DNA of 64,000 nucleotides from Datnioides undecimradiatus (GCA_008933995.1 WARS01000038.1:4606010-4670009); one strand, 5' to 3'; counted from the first letter of the stretch, positions 36,864 through 50,408 are shown. Translations and numbers: made by a program. Notes: generated by a model not told the origin, from the letters alone.

Positions 36864-38331
36864 GGCTCCTGAAGGAAAACATTTGCTTTTGAAGTCCCAG
36901 CTCACCGTCTCACCTCGCACTTGAGTATGCATCCTTGAAGGTTTATGTATTTGGCTTTTACCGATGCTTAGTACAATGAATTATATGCTTGCTTGGGCTC
37001 ACCCGGGACTCGCCGATGTGATGTTAAGTGGCGTAATTAAGATATTTCGCTGTATCTCTGGGGGGAAGAAATGTCAGTGGCTCAGGGTTTAAAAGATTTA
37101 TGCCCCTGCGCTTAAGTGTCTCTCATTGCACCCTGAGCCCGGGCTTAAGCATGCGTTTGAGGTTTGCTTACATCCTGTACTTCTGGTTTATGTACGTGTT
37201 CACATGAGTGATTATAAATGCAGGGGGCTCACTCACTTACCCACACGTGCACACAGTACTCAACCTCAGACTACACAAATGAATCATGAGGTAAATATTT
37301 ATGAGGGAAGAGCAGATTTTTTTTACAGAGATGGAAATCAAAGGTCTTGCAGGAAGCTTATATATAATTTTATTCATTTATTTATAAAATCTATAACCCC
37401 AAACGTTCTGTTTTCCTGTTTCTCCTGATTTCTTCTGCTGATGACTTGATACAGGAACAGTGCTGCACGGGATTCTTAACGCCATGCAACACCGGTCACA
37501 AACTCCTATTAAAGACATGCAAAGCTGTTCACAAAAGAAATGGCCTGTGTCGTGGTCCTGCAAGGTGAAATTGATTGCATTATTTGATTAATAGACTAGG
37601 ACGGAGAGCATACATATAGAGAGCCAGTGTATATATGAAAATGGAATCGCCCCCTCGAGGCAGCCGCATATGAGAAATCAATTTAAGGAACGACTAGAGT
37701 CAGCAGGCCTTTGAATTGTACAAAGGGCAATCTCAGTGTTATGGATATGCTATTTATTTGCCTGCAAGCTTTTGATTTCTCATGTGTGCCCTTTAGCACC
37801 TGATCCGCCAAGATCAGGCATCAGCATTGAATTCGTACACTGCATAGAAGACAGGGGGAGAGTGTTATAATCTAAACACCTGGATGCATGAGAAAAGCCA
37901 AGCATCTGTGCTGCAGGGCTGTTGTCAGCTTGCGGGGAATGAAATAGTAGAAATAAGGCCGAAAAGGAAATGAGCCGCTGTTTTGACACATGACGTCGCC
38001 ATATATTTCTGACTTCTACCTGCGTATGTTCCAGTTTCTTTCCAAACTCAAAGACTGTAGAACTGTTTAATTATTAAAGTGTAATAACAGACGCTGTGTG
38101 AGTACTAGTAGTAACTTTGCCAAATGCCATGTTTCAGCAGCTCCAGGAAATGTATGTATATTTCTATCAAAGAACCTTCTATACATAAGCAGCGGCCCAG
38201 AGGCCCGCAGGGTCAGCAGGTCAGGGTGCCTCTGGACCAGAGCCTCCGTTTCTAGTGACTGTTGGAAAAACAGATTGCTGCGAAGAGACAAAAAAACAGT
38301 TGGACCGAGATGCTAAACATCCACAGGGAGG
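36864..38331. other. Intronic DNA, nothing recognised
   Basis: Only short chance frames; no repeat consensus or exon stands out. Confidence 0.45.
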
Positions 38332-38661
38332 CTGAGAACAACCACTGAGAGACCACAAAGAGACGCAAAACAAACAAAAAGGGACACAAAATGACCACAA
38401 AGAGGCACAAAGTGACTACAAAGAGATACAAAACAACACCGGCGGAGGCAAAATGACGGCAAAGACAAACAAAATGACCAAAAATGGTATAAAACTACGA
38501 CCAAGAGATGGAAAATGGCTGCAAAAAACAAGTATAAAGACACAAAATGACAATAGTGAGATGACAAATAACAATAAGGGGATACAGAATGACCACAGGA
38601 GGACGAAAACTACCTCAATGAGACACAATTAACTACAAAGACTCACATAATGACTCTGACT
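38332..38661. repeat. 21-bp minisatellite, about 15 diverged units
   Basis: Units resemble GAGACACAAAATGACCACAAA (21 bases), with lengths of 19-22 and heavy substitution. Examples start at 'GGGACACAAAATGACC', 'GAGGCACAAAGTGACT' and 'GGGATACAGAATGACC'. The plus strand is A/C-rich and nearly T-free. Because 21 is a multiple of three, the minus strand stays open for 70-84 codons and yields a periodic Phe/Val/Ser/Leu/Cys/His string; I regard that as a product of the repeat, not a gene. This array type is familiar from other teleosts. Confidence 0.9.
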
Positions 38662-39050
38662 AAGCCCATCGTCTCGTAATCTCAACCATGTACGGAATTA
38701 CTTCAGTGAGTAGTTGAGAGGTTGACTCTGGTGCATTGCCTCAATAGAAATGAATTGCCTTGCTCAAGGGAAGCTTGGCAGCCTCCGTCTACAAGGCGCG
38801 CAGTTCACAGCTCAGTTAACAGGATTAGTATCAGGGATTAAGAGAACTGTGCGGCACATATATTCATACTTATTTGTAGACGTATTGTCTGGTAACGGCA
38901 CATTACGGGGCTTTTAAGTAACTTAGATGGCAGAAGTGCTGAGAAGAGAAGACGGCGTCCCAGAAACGAGCTGCAGTAGGTGAAATTTGGCGTTTGGTTA
39001 ACCTTCGGCTTATTTGCAATACTTTGGGCAAAAACAGCAACATGTTCAAT
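38662..39050. other. Intronic DNA; doubtful repeat fragment
   Basis: 'GAATTGCCTTGCTCAAGGGAAG' territory at 38,751-38,772 resembles part of a fish SINE-like repeat (compare 61,975-62,165), but the flanks do not follow it. Confidence 0.3.
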
Positions 39051-39066
39051 ACTGCCCTCTGCCAAC
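39051..39066 (-). promoter_or_regulatory. CTCF-like core motif (minus strand)
   Basis: On the minus strand the site reads GGCAGAGGGCAG, fitting the right 11 positions of the CTCF core; the left CCA is not matched. It points towards the plus-strand candidate at 8,138. This is weak single-motif evidence. Confidence 0.3.
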
Positions 39067-42000
39067 GTCGGTCTATTTCCACTCATATTACCCATTATTA
39101 TCATGGAAGTGACTAATGTTCTCCTCGGGGAGTCTCTCCCAACCAGAAGCCAAGGAAATGTAGATGCACTAAGCAGTCAGGGTCCTCTTGTAGGAAGAGT
39201 TTGGCGCCGCTCATTATATTCTATATTCTGAAAGGGAGAATTGGGGAGGATAGAGTGAGCAGTGAGAAGATTTATACTGAGGCAGGAAGGGAGGAAGAGA
39301 TTATGTTTAAAAATTCATTCAATTCAAGTGAATCTGATTGCATCTAGTTAAATTGCATTGCCAGAGATTGAATCAAACTCTGTGGAGTTACACTGTGCCA
39401 AAATTAATAAAATGTAATTGAATCCTGTCGAGATGGAATCAAATTAGGCCAGAGTGACGTGATTGGAGGAGGCAGCTGCTGCATGTTGCCGTGTGCTCCT
39501 GTGGGTTTGTCTACTGTTTCACATCAGTTCGGCGCTAGCCAAGCTGGAGACCCTTTGGCTCCTGCTTATGAGTGTCCTGCCAGTCTAAATGCCAGTCTAA
39601 CTAGCAGGCTAATAGGCAGAGCCGGGATGCCAGGGTGACAACAGAATCAGTGGGCAAACTGGCTGACTGACAGATGGATGGAGGAAAGTGGTTGCGTGGT
39701 CCTCCCCTCCCTCTCCTGTTGCTCGCATTATTTTATGCAGCTCCTGCGTGGCACGTGCGCGCACGCAGTCGCACGCTTCACAGTCTTCTCCTCCAAAAGC
39801 GCATCCTCTCACGGGACGCTTGGTCTGGGGCTTACGTTTGGGTTTGGGCACCGGAAGGCATGATTAAATGAAGAACAGAGGAATCAGAGAAAAGGCAGAA
39901 GAGCTTCAGAGCTGCTCCAACCTGTGCTGTGGCTTTTGAGTGACCCACTTAGGCCATATTAATAACTGCACTGACGGCATGGGGTTTGCCTCATGGTGGC
40001 GTGAATCATACGTGAAATAGGAATTGCAGTAGACAGTTTAGATTAAATACCAGCAGACTTTTTGTTTCTTTGCTTGGTGATCATCGTTAAAAAAATGTAG
40101 ATTTTCAACTTTTTTTTAAGTTATTAATGTTTTTTTTTCCCCAGTAACAGTCATTTTGGAAGTTGATAATGGTGTGATATGGTGTGTGGTGGTGGTAATG
40201 GGAAGTTCAGAGGTGTCTTGAATCACATGTGGTTTGGCTAAGCTCGCACGAGCATTTGCAGAATATAAACGTTTCTACCATATCCTCAAATTGATTCACC
40301 AGTGTCGACGCTGACAGAGCAAATGTGCAAGTCTGCTGGAAAACAGAGGAAATGTTTTTTTATTTTTTTTGTTCTGGTCTGGAGGTGAATAATTAGTTGA
40401 TTAGGTTCTTGCACCTGCCTTGACCTCTCAGAGCTCTTCCAAAGTCCCATGTGCTTGCTGTACCCTCCCGCTGTAATATTCTCATTTCTTTACTCATCTA
40501 AATTTATTCGTTCCCAGTAAAAGCGGCAGTTTACGCTCACATAGAGAAAAGAAAAATCAGTCAACTCTTGTGAAAAAAAACATTTCTTTACTCTTCTTTT
40601 TAAATATTTACTTTATTTAAAAAGAAAAGCAGCACGCAGTCTTCTGTATTATTCCCCCAGTCACACACACACACACAGCGAATGAAATGCAGCTTTTAGA
40701 CCTCGTTCAGCGCAACATACTCTTGTGCACTGAGCAACTAGGGCACCAAGGTCATATCTGAATTTTGACAAATTAAACAAAAGTCGCACCTTGGAGTAAA
40801 CCTCACAGAGACAGCTCCACTGCCTCGTCTCTTCACCTTCATATAACATTGCACCTAACATAACTTTCAATTTTTTCAGTTGTCAGTGTTTCTGGAAACA
40901 CCTTTCCTAGGTGCACCCGCAGTCTGACTAACAAATAAAAGTGAGGTCCTAATGACGACACATTGTATCCATTCAGATTCCCTGCATCGACTGTTTGCAG
41001 GTTTAACTACAACCTTTCCGCATAGACCTTCCATGACTGACAGTCAATTTGCAAAGCAGGCTGTGTTGGAGGATTTTAACAATTCTCAAACTCCTGCTGT
41101 ACCATATCAGTACATATCCCTGGGATGTGTCTTTAAAAGCAGCAAACAGTAATATCTATGCAATTTCTAGTAAATGGGCTAAAATGTGCAAAGATATAGA
41201 TGCAGGCTTTAAAGAGTGAAATAGATGTTGCCTGGAAGTACAGGGGAGGCAAGAAGTTTGCTGAAATTGGATGGATAAATTAGGATGGGTAGTGAATCGG
41301 TACAGACACTGGAACTGTAAGAGGCTGCACTGCAGGAATAATACTAAAACCTCTTTATGAGTCATCATTAAAAGGACTTTTTCATGGAAGCGGACTGATG
41401 CGCTGCAGCAGGTGAAGCATAGTGGAAGGGTTGCCAACACACTTGACAGATGAAATTTGGACTCAGACGGCAGAGAGATGGACATGGACGGATGACAGGA
41501 AGGGGTGGCTGGATGACAGGCTAACAGACAGTTGAATGTGCAAACGCTGAGAGACAGATATAATGAAGAGGAGCCATCTATTGACAGGCAAAAAATATTT
41601 CTTAACTTCCTGCCACTGGATGTGGGCCTCGCATCAATCGAGCGTGAGTTAGCGCTGGTCCACAGAGGCTGTCGAATGTCTGTATGGTCCATCACCGTGA
41701 TTGAGAAAGGGACTAATGTAATTGTAGCCATGCTGGCTGGCAGACACTAATAAGAGAGTGGGACACCAATGTGTTGAGATGAGCTAAGGAGTGGTCTTTA
41801 TGAAGTTACCTTAAATATCTGTATTTGTGCTTGAGTTAAAACCACATATGGTAAAAACAACCTGCAGGGACAAGCCTTAGGAGCCAAGAACCAATTGGAA
41901 ATACGTCTGTAGTTTTAGGAATGGTAAAGTGCTGAAAACTGGCGTTGAATGTCTGAAGTGTGTTGTTTTAAATGTGTTTTCCAGTGTTTTTGACTTTATA

Positions 42001-42330
42001 TGGACACATGGAGGTGACGGGAAATGAGGAGGAGATGACAAAGGTGTGAGGGCTGCTCAAATTGAATCTCATACTCCGAGATCATCAGGACAAACTTGTT
42101 TAAAGCGTAGATAATAGCATAATAGCACCCAGCAGATAAAATAAGCTCCAGCATCACATATTTGGGGAAAAGTTAAGTGAACGCTGTGAACTCGTGTCTC
42201 TGTCGGCTGGCATCGACTGCTGTCTACTCTTTTCTGCGCTGGCACTGCAATTTGAGTTTTCCTCTGGGCTCGCTGTATCAAATTATCTTCAGCTGTATTG
42301 TGTGGCACTGGATCCATCATATTTCCTTGT
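39067..42330. other. Intronic DNA, no gene supported
   Basis: A 191-codon minus-strand frame at 41,156-41,731 has no domain, repeat or splice context and I treat it as chance. T runs occur near 40,131 and 40,360. Nothing is recognised. Confidence 0.45.
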
Positions 42331-42354
42331 ATCCATTCATCCATCCATCCATTC
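42331..42354. repeat. (CATC)n short tandem repeat
   Basis: About five ATCC/CATC units with one interruption. Confidence 0.85.
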
Positions 42355-45300
42355 AGACAGTGGGCCCTTGGCTTGTCACTCCTGCTGGTTAATTAAGTCA
42401 AATTGTGATTGATGGACTCTCAAGTGAATAGTGTGCGGTCCCGTCGCTGACCCGCCCAAGGAGATCAACCCAGCTGCCAATCACATCTCACAATTGCCTC
42501 GTATGAGGGGCAGTCTGCAATGGTGAGGGCATGTCCTGGTTCAATTCCACCTCCCGCTGGTGCTTCCAAGTGTAAGGATGACTTCAGGTTGTCCGGTGTC
42601 CTTGCGGGGTTGGTTCTGCTTGGAAATGATGCAGAGCCCATCTTGAAAAGGGATCAGTCGTCTCAGATTTCTTGCCTGGTGGCCAATATCCTTGTTTATG
42701 GGAGGCAGCACTTGATGAGGAATAGATGAGAGAGAAAGACGGAAGGGGAGGAGGAGGAGGGACACTTGAGATGTGTTCGTGGTGCAGCAGAATAGCTCGC
42801 AGTGAGGCCAAACAGTCTCTGCTCTCCTGATTGCCTCTCCATGCCAGACAATCTTCAAACGGAATCTCCTAATGCAATGTGGGCCAGCTTATTTTTGTTT
42901 CCATCTCGTTTGACTCCTCTCTTCCACTTTTTCCCCACTTTCATTTCTTCCTCTTTTCATGTGCTCGCTCTGTTTTCGTGGTCCTCCCACACTAGTCTCA
43001 TCACCAGCGTCTGTAGGGGGAAGATATCCTGTTCTCCCCTACGTGGGAAGCTTTTCAAGCAGCACCCATGCTTAATGTTATTTGCTCTGGAAGCTAATGA
43101 TGTTTGTTGTTGTGCTGCTCAATATAGTTATTAACACCTATGGATTTTGTGTTGCTTGACTCTCTTCTGCACAAGAGCGGTCAGGAATTTTCAACTCTAG
43201 CTGTTTCGGGGGTTGTTCCGTCAAGCGTGTTATTATCTCTCAAAGTCATAATGATGAACGTTTTGCAAGCACTCAAAAGGCGCACCAGGCAAATTGTAGG
43301 CGTGTTTTTAATTACTTTCTATATCTGCATAACTTCCCATCATTCATAGCTGGCCTACTCCCAATGTGGGCACCCTGGGATTGCTGTCTTCCCGCCCACC
43401 ATCCGCAGAGTTCCCAAGGACGCTTGCCTTCATGGGAATACACAAAGGATTTCTCCGTAATTAAAGAACCTGTCTCATCTTTACTTAGATTGGATGTTTA
43501 CTGACGTGCTGGCACTCCAGGTGAAATAAGTTTTCTCACGTGTCAGTCCCAGTCCTTTTTCGCCTTTGAAATCACTGGGTCCCACATGAGACGCTCGGCT
43601 GAGGATATTTTTGGAGAGACTTCACTGTCCTACCTACTAAACCTTGTTTTTCTTTTCCTGTTCTGTTGCTGTATGTGCACAGAACGCCTGATCGCCGTGA
43701 TGTTCATACTTCCCTCCTGCATCAGCCTCAGAATGAGGAATCCGTCAAACCCGCGCATTGCTGTTGTTTTTCCCTAATCAGACCTCATTCCCATCGTTAG
43801 TGTGCATTTAAAGGTCGGACGAGATAAAGGGTGTTGATGGAAGAAGTCAATGTAGAATCTTTGTGGGAAGAGTGCCAGTGTTTGGCCATCCTTTCATATG
43901 AATGTGTATGCTTCAGGGCATGGGTCTTGAGAGAGCCTTGTGATCTCGTGCTTTCACGTATGCCTTTGTAGCCAGCAGGCTCTCTTTGATAGAGCCTGAT
44001 TGTAATGAGCTCCATAGCGACCAAAACACCAGAAAAACAAGGAGCGTTGATAGACGATATGACATTGTCAAAACTCAAAATGACAGTTTTACTGACAGTT
44101 ATGGATTCTCAGTCAAGACTAATGTGTGTTAAACTAATTCAGTTTTGAAGATACATTAAGTTGTTTATTTGATGTTGGCAACCCTCCACAGGAGGCTGCT
44201 GCTCATGAAACTGTACTGCTGCTGTCTTCTTTGCTTGAATTTTCTGTTATTGTGGTTTTACCTCAACATGGGCTTTGTAACAGAACCAGATTAGATTTCT
44301 CAGAGCATGCTATGTTGTAGGAACAGAGTTAGCTAAAGCCTGTATCTTGCTCCAAGAACCAAGATTACTTTTATTTCACGCTGCTTTTCATCCATCCTGC
44401 AGAGTCTGGAGTAGGCGACCAAAGAAATGATAGATAGTCTCGGCACTTGAGGCGAAAGCCACAGCCGCGGACGTGGAGAAACATTGCAATGCAGCTCCTC
44501 AGTCAATAAGCAACAAGAAGCTTTGCTGGAAGCTGCAAACGGGATGCAGGACTGGCTGTGGCAGCTCTCTCCCCAAGGAGGCGGCCTGAGCCACAAATTA
44601 ATAGAGCGCTCCCACATGATCGCAGAGTTTCATTTGGAACCGTCACGGTACATAAAGCCCCACAGAAATGAGGAGTTCACTGAGGTCCCCCTCTACTTCC
44701 CCAAGAGTCCCCAAATAACCTGTGTGATTGTAACACTCTGCCCACTGCTCCCCCACCTATGCACCTCCCTCCTTGAGATTCCTGGGCAAAGCTTTGCCCT
44801 TGCTCATCCCGGTTCAATTACCACAACTCATTGTCTCTCTTTTTCCCCTTTTCAAAGTGTGTCACACGGATCCTGTTGCCGATAGTCTTCAAGCTCCTCA
44901 GAACATGAGCATCCCAGAAATACTCCGACCATATGAGCGATGATATTAAAAGTTCCACAAAAGAATCCAGAGAAAACTAGAAGTTATAATGATTAAAAAG
45001 GGAAAAAAAACAAGGGGGAACATTTCAATTTCATCCGGCTGCCCTGATTTATTGGCCTACAAATTTTAAGCGCATCTTAACATTTCTGCAAAACTCATTT
45101 GACAACAGCGTGAAATTCTCAGTGACAAATGTGGAGAGCGGTGTGCCCCCGGGGCCTGCTTCACTCTTATCATTATCTTTGCAATGCCTGAGATTAGACA
45201 CAGCAACCAGCACTCTCACAACAGCGTGCCCCCGAGCGAGGATTAGCACAATGACTAATCACTCAACTCACTGGACACAAAACATACAGTACTGATTCAT

Positions 45301-45579
45301 ATTTTGTCACAAAGTCTACTTAATAAAAATTGGCGTAGAATATTTGCTTTTGGCGTAACATCGTATACAACTATAAATTTAGAGAGAATAACCCAATCAT
45401 CTTTTTGTCTCAGTTTAACAATTTGCACAATGGTGGTTTTAGGATATGTTTAAAATGAGAGTATTGACATGTTGCGGAAGCCATTTTGGAGAATTTAAAT
45501 CAAGGAGGTTCAGATCAGTACGTGTACGTGAATGCTCTGTGCATATGCATGTGGTTTGGTTTCGTGACCAAAAACCTGT
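42355..45579. other. Intronic DNA; one Pol III B-box-like word
   Basis: GGTTCAATTCC at 42,539-42,549 fits the B box of a tRNA-type promoter, but I see no convincing A box or cloverleaf upstream. At most it is a worn tRNA-derived SINE head. A 133-codon frame at 44,484-44,885 has no recognisable motif. No exon is supported. Confidence 0.35.
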
Positions 45580-45775
45580 GAGATGTAGGGCATTCCCATC
45601 AGCCTCAGCTGCGCCTTGTCTGTGGAGCCGGCTAGCAAACGTTAGCATGGAGAGCTTAGGTGGTAAACACAATATCTGCTAAACATCAGCATATTGCTAT
45701 TGCCTCTGTGGCATGCTGATGTAAGCATCACGCTCAAAGCTAAGTCCAGCCCCACACAGCTGCAGGCTTTGCTCT
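45580..45775 (+). mobile_element. Teleost interspersed repeat of the 'GCTAAACATCAGCAT' type
   Basis: The sequence follows a repeat I know well from percomorph introns: 'CATTCCCATCAGCCTCAGCTG', then 'CTAGCAAACGTTAGCATGG', 'GTAAACACAATATCTGC', 'TAAACATCAGCATATTG', 'GGCATGCTGATG', 'AAGCATCACGCTCAAAGC' and 'CTAAGTCCAGCCCCACA'. The order is preserved and substitutions are moderate. Non-autonomous; class not assigned. Confidence 0.75.
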
Positions 45776-48700
45776 TGATATTGCAATCACTCCATCTTCC
45801 CATCCAAGTCTACCCACATTGATATCCTACATTTCCCATGACCGTCCCTATGAACGTGCATCCAGTGCTAAACGTGGACGATGTTGCAGTGAAAATGCTT
45901 CTTTAAAAATAGTAAATCAGCGCAGGAAGGAGCCCGACAACACAAACTGATATTTACTGTTGATGTTGTTGATGTAGTTTGCTGCCTTTAGTCTAAAATC
46001 TCCATGTCAACATCTGCCCAATTATCTGTGGGAATAGAATAATGCATCTGAAAACAAAACAGTCCCTGTTTTAAAAGAAACATTGCTTAAAGCATTTTTT
46101 AAAAAAAACATTTCACCACTTCTACTGTTTCTATTTTGTGTAAACATTAATGACATTACCACAAGGAATCTGAAGACCGCAACAGCCAGCACGGTCCCTC
46201 GTGGTCAAGGTCATGGTGTTATTCATTTCTCGAGGCTCCACTTAGAGTCATCAGATTGGGTTTTACAAAACACACATATAAGCAATTTGTTTCTGGTTAT
46301 GTGACATAAAAAAAAGAGAAAGGGGTGTTTTTAGCGTTAGCACTTTGAAGTTTGTGCTGGGTTGTTTGCCAGAGATACAGTAGAGTGTAACAATTTTCAG
46401 CACACTGCAGGCTGGCCCTATTGATCTATTGTCTCAGAGTGTTGCAAACAATTTTGCTTCTCTCTCTCTCTTTCACTTTGTTCCTCCTCCTTCCAAGAAT
46501 GAGTATCTGTTAGCTTTATGAATACTGATCACTGCTCTCTGCTCCCTCCACCCGAGGTGTTGTCAAGAAATCCCAGGAAAAAGAGAAAGACTCTTTTCAA
46601 AACTGCAGTTATTGCTCGAGTCAAAATTGAGTCGGCGAGACAAACGCATGCTGCAAAACAGGAAGTGCGAGACTTTGTGTGCATTTTCATAGTGTTCGCT
46701 AATAGATGATCGACGTAGCTTTCATCATATGTCACCTATAGACAGATTAAAGGTCTGAATACTTGAAATATGGAGGCCATTCTTTCTTTTGCAGTTCTTT
46801 AACACAGAATACTTGTTACAAACTGTTACCTAACCACGTACCAGGGATTTAATCCCCCAAACATCGGTCCCTTGAGTGTGACTGTTCCCCTTATCGTTTT
46901 TACTGTAGGTGGGTGTGTGGCACTACCTGCTTTTAGCACAGTGCTTGCATAACCGTTCACTTGTATAACCTGAGAAAACAGGAAACAGAAAGACAACGTC
47001 TCTACAATATCCGAGGGTGCATAGAGTGCACAAAACCATTTGTTATGTGCAGAGGTAGCGGTGTTCGCTGTGATGAAGCGCACGGAGCTCGTCGGCCGTG
47101 ACGCACGGCCCGGGCTTTGGCCGATGTTGTGTCACTCCAAGGTTGTTTAATGGGAGTCTTTTCCCTGTTATAGATCTGGGCTACGTGACTCTGTGTGTTT
47201 GTGCGCAGAGGATATGAGCTGATCCGAAGCTCATAGGTCATCCCGCTGAGAAGTCTGACACTGCATGTGTGTAAATCAAATATGGCTCTTGCAAAGAGCT
47301 GCTAAAGTGGAAAATGAGTTACAAGGGGGAAGATTGCGGCTGTGCGTGTTTGTTTGTGTGCGTATTTATTTCGGGATTTTGCTTACTCTTTGATTTTCAC
47401 TGTTTTGGGCTTTGCCCCCTTCTAGCTCAAGGCTCCAAGCTTTGAGTGAAGATGCGGTGCCCGTATCTGCCCGCATCAGCAAAATAATATGCAAAGCAAC
47501 GTACACTGAGGAGCGTAGGCAGACTCTCTCTAACACACACAGACACATTTAAGATTTCCTGGAGACCCTCGCGTCTCATATTACGCCCGGCGCCGGGCTT
47601 GAAATCTGGAGATAATTGCAAAAGTTTTAATTTAATGTTCAACCATGCGACGTGTGTCCCTGCGATGACAAGAAAATCAGATAAGTGGAGGAGAAAGTTC
47701 AAGCACTGAATCAAAATCAGGACCTCCCAGCTAGCCGGTGATTATAGTCCAATCATAATCTCTTGGCGGGATTCCTACTTCAGCAAGTGATCATGAGAAG
47801 GCCCGATAGTCCATCAGCAGCACAGAGGGAGGGAGATGCACTCAATGTGGCCGGCGCTCAACATGCTCAGCCATCTGCGGCGTGTTCCTGGCCACAACAG
47901 AGCTGCAGAACTCCTGCAGTTTTTGGGAGAAGTTGTAGAAAGCTGTGAGGAATGAAGAAATGAGCATAAGTGCTGGGCGAGGTCGGCGGAGCAACACTTA
48001 CCACTGAGCTCTCTTTGTGAAATGTAAATGTCTGAAAACATGCCAGACTCTAATCAGTATTTGTCTCCTTGCTCAACTCTGTGGCCCAAACTAGGAATCA
48101 ATTAGATTATTTCACAATCCCGGAGTAATCCTGTGTGCCATAAAGCAGCCGGCGTGTGATTCGATATGCCGATTATCTGACAGCCTGCGCTGCGGAGTAT
48201 GTTTGTGCGAAATGGGTGGCACGCACTTTCACAAAGCGGCTTGACATCTGAGCAGCAGGCGAAATCAGCCGCTCCCACCTCTGCAGGAGCTGTAAGTCGC
48301 TTTAAATTTCACCCTCGCCTCGTTTTTGACACCTATCTTGTAACGCTATTTCACCTGCTGCTGTTTGCTGAAGAAGCATGCCGTGATATTGAACTTTCAC
48401 CTCCAGATGCTCGAATCAAACTGTGCGTTACTCCGTTGAGTTCGTAAGGAAATCCATCAAGTGAAATGTAAGTTGGTGTATGACTGGCCTGCGGTTTTCT
48501 GCCGTCAACCAACAGCGATTCATGTGCTTTGACCACAGGAATCGACCCAACACTGTAAACAAACACGTATTTGCCCATTTCACACGAGTGAGAGTCATGC
48601 GAAATGGCCCTGTGTCAGCCTGCGAGACAGAGAGAGTAGCCATTGTTTGCTTGTGCGGGGCCAGTGATGCTATCACTGCTAATCTACTGACTGGGTTATT

Positions 48701-50026
48701 GTGCTGGGAGCTGCCAGAAGAGACGGCACCGCTCCATATGAACCTCGGAGCGGGCCAGTCAGAGGGCTCAGGGTTTGTCACAGTGTGCATGCTGGGTGTG
48801 GTGTTTGACGTTACAAGGGAAGGTAACGTTGTCTGTGGTCACTGAGTTGTTTATTTGTTTCATTGTTGCTTACTTTGTCTGATAAAGCCTTCAAAGTATG
48901 ATCTGGAATGAGGAAAGAAAGAAAATACCCAGTTTGAGAAATTAAAACTCCCATAGTTTTGTTTAATCAACATAATTAGCAGCAATAGTCAGATCATGAG
49001 CTCCTCTGTCAGAACATTATGACCAGAATCAAGAAAAATAAAGAAAAAAGAAATAAAATCATTTTATTTTCTTTCCCCAAACCAACAAACCGTAATTTTA
49101 CAGCCATTGTTGCTGTTGAGGTCCAGACAAACGTGTCGCAAGTGTGCATGTGCGTCCTCATGGCTGTGCGTGATGCCATGCAAAATGAGGAGCCACAAAC
49201 AACAACAACACAACAAACGTTGCCTCATTGATAACTACACACGGTACCTTTTAAAAGGCGCACGTGTTCATTAACATTTTCATGCCAAAATTGAGAATGT
49301 GACCTTGTTTCAGCTGCTCGTTCTTGAGGATTAGCTGCTTTTGTTTGAGCCATATAACAACATATCTAATATCTTTGGATTTCCGGCTGTTGGTCGACAG
49401 AACGAACCGTTTGAATCGTCACCTTGGGCTTTTGGAAACTGTGATCAGCAGTTTTTACTGTCATTTAATAGCTGCAGAACCAGACCTCAGCATTGTGTGC
49501 AGATTGCTTGTCATGCACACGCCTGTGAACGACACCCCGGTACTGTTTAGTCCATCCCATGTTCATTTCCTCGTCCAGTCATGTGAGGAAGATGTAAACG
49601 ATAAACGATGCCGGTAGGAGGGAAATCAGGGGTGCAGGTGCACGTGCGAACTGTGTAAGAGTGAAACGCTTTATTGAGTTTGCATCACGGAGAACATGCT
49701 GGAGTTGAAGCATCATCTTGGCATCATTCATTCCCATTGTTCACATTCCTGGTGGAGGTCGTTATTGTCCTCTTTGCATTTTTATTCCCTCATCACGCCA
49801 TTTCGGATGAAAAATAAACTGGAGGCGTCACTTGCACGCATGCGAACTCTATAAAATCAAAGACTGTACCTATAACATTAAATGAATTTATAAACAGGCT
49901 AATTTGCAGTGGCTTTATATGATGGTGAGACAGACTCTGAGTGTGTGGCTCCTCCAGGCCCTCAAATTGGTTGTACAGTATTTTAGTGTGTATTAAAGCC
50001 ATGTGTTTGATGGCTCTATTTAAGAT
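45776..50026. other. Intronic DNA, no gene supported
   Basis: Overlapping frames of 120 and 121 codons on opposite strands at 48,428-48,845 are each other's shadows and neither has a motif. CpG-rich patches occur at about 47,070-47,115 and 47,580-47,600. No repeat family is assigned. Confidence 0.45.
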
Positions 50027-50045
50027 TGTGTGTGTGTGTGTGTGT
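50027..50045. repeat. (TG)n microsatellite
   Basis: About nine TG units, followed by a TATA break and an alternating GCGTGCG tract. Confidence 0.95.
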
Positions 50046-50227
50046 ATACATGCGCGTGCGAGTGCACAGACCCATGTGAACAAGTGATTTATGGGCTGTT
50101 TTTAATCAGGCGGTAGAAAATGTTATTAGACAGCCTTCTCGCGCTCTCTCCGCCTGCAAATGAGCCGGCCCCCGCTGCACCCTGGGATAGCCTCCTGTAA
50201 TTAGTTCTGGGAACTCACCTGTTACTG

Positions 50228-50408
50228 AGCGAGATGGAGGGGAGAGGGAGGGACACGATGAGAGGATGGACTGAGAGGGTAACAAGCAGACAGATAAACA
50301 AACAGGAAGGGGGAGGGGGGGGGTGAAAAAGGTTGAGGGTGAGAAAAAAGAGGGGAGGGAGGGGAGGGAGGTGCAAAGATGAGAGGAGGTAGAAAGGGAA
50401 GGAAACTG
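50228..50408 (+). repeat. Purine-rich tract with G-quadruplex motif
   Basis: Over about 180 bases the plus strand is overwhelmingly A and G. Bases 50,352-50,369 contain four G runs of three or four separated by single As, the compact form of a parallel G-quadruplex; a second G-rich patch lies at 50,307-50,322. The minus-strand frame here is low-complexity Ser/Pro/Leu. Confidence 0.7.

Noticed and set aside
38751-38790. Fragment resembling the 'CTTGCTCAAGGGCA' repeat
   Set aside because: Flanks do not follow the repeat, so the match may be chance.
41156-41731. 191-codon minus-strand open frame
   Set aside because: Ser/Leu/Cys-rich without motifs; no promoter or splice context.
42500-42560. 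tRNA-like B box GGTTCAATTCC
   Set aside because: No A box or cloverleaf could be built; not called as tRNA or SINE.
44484-44885. 133-codon plus-strand open frame
   Set aside because: No recognisable family or splice signals.
48428-48845. Pair of about 120-codon frames on opposite strands
   Set aside because: They are mutual shadows and neither shows a motif.
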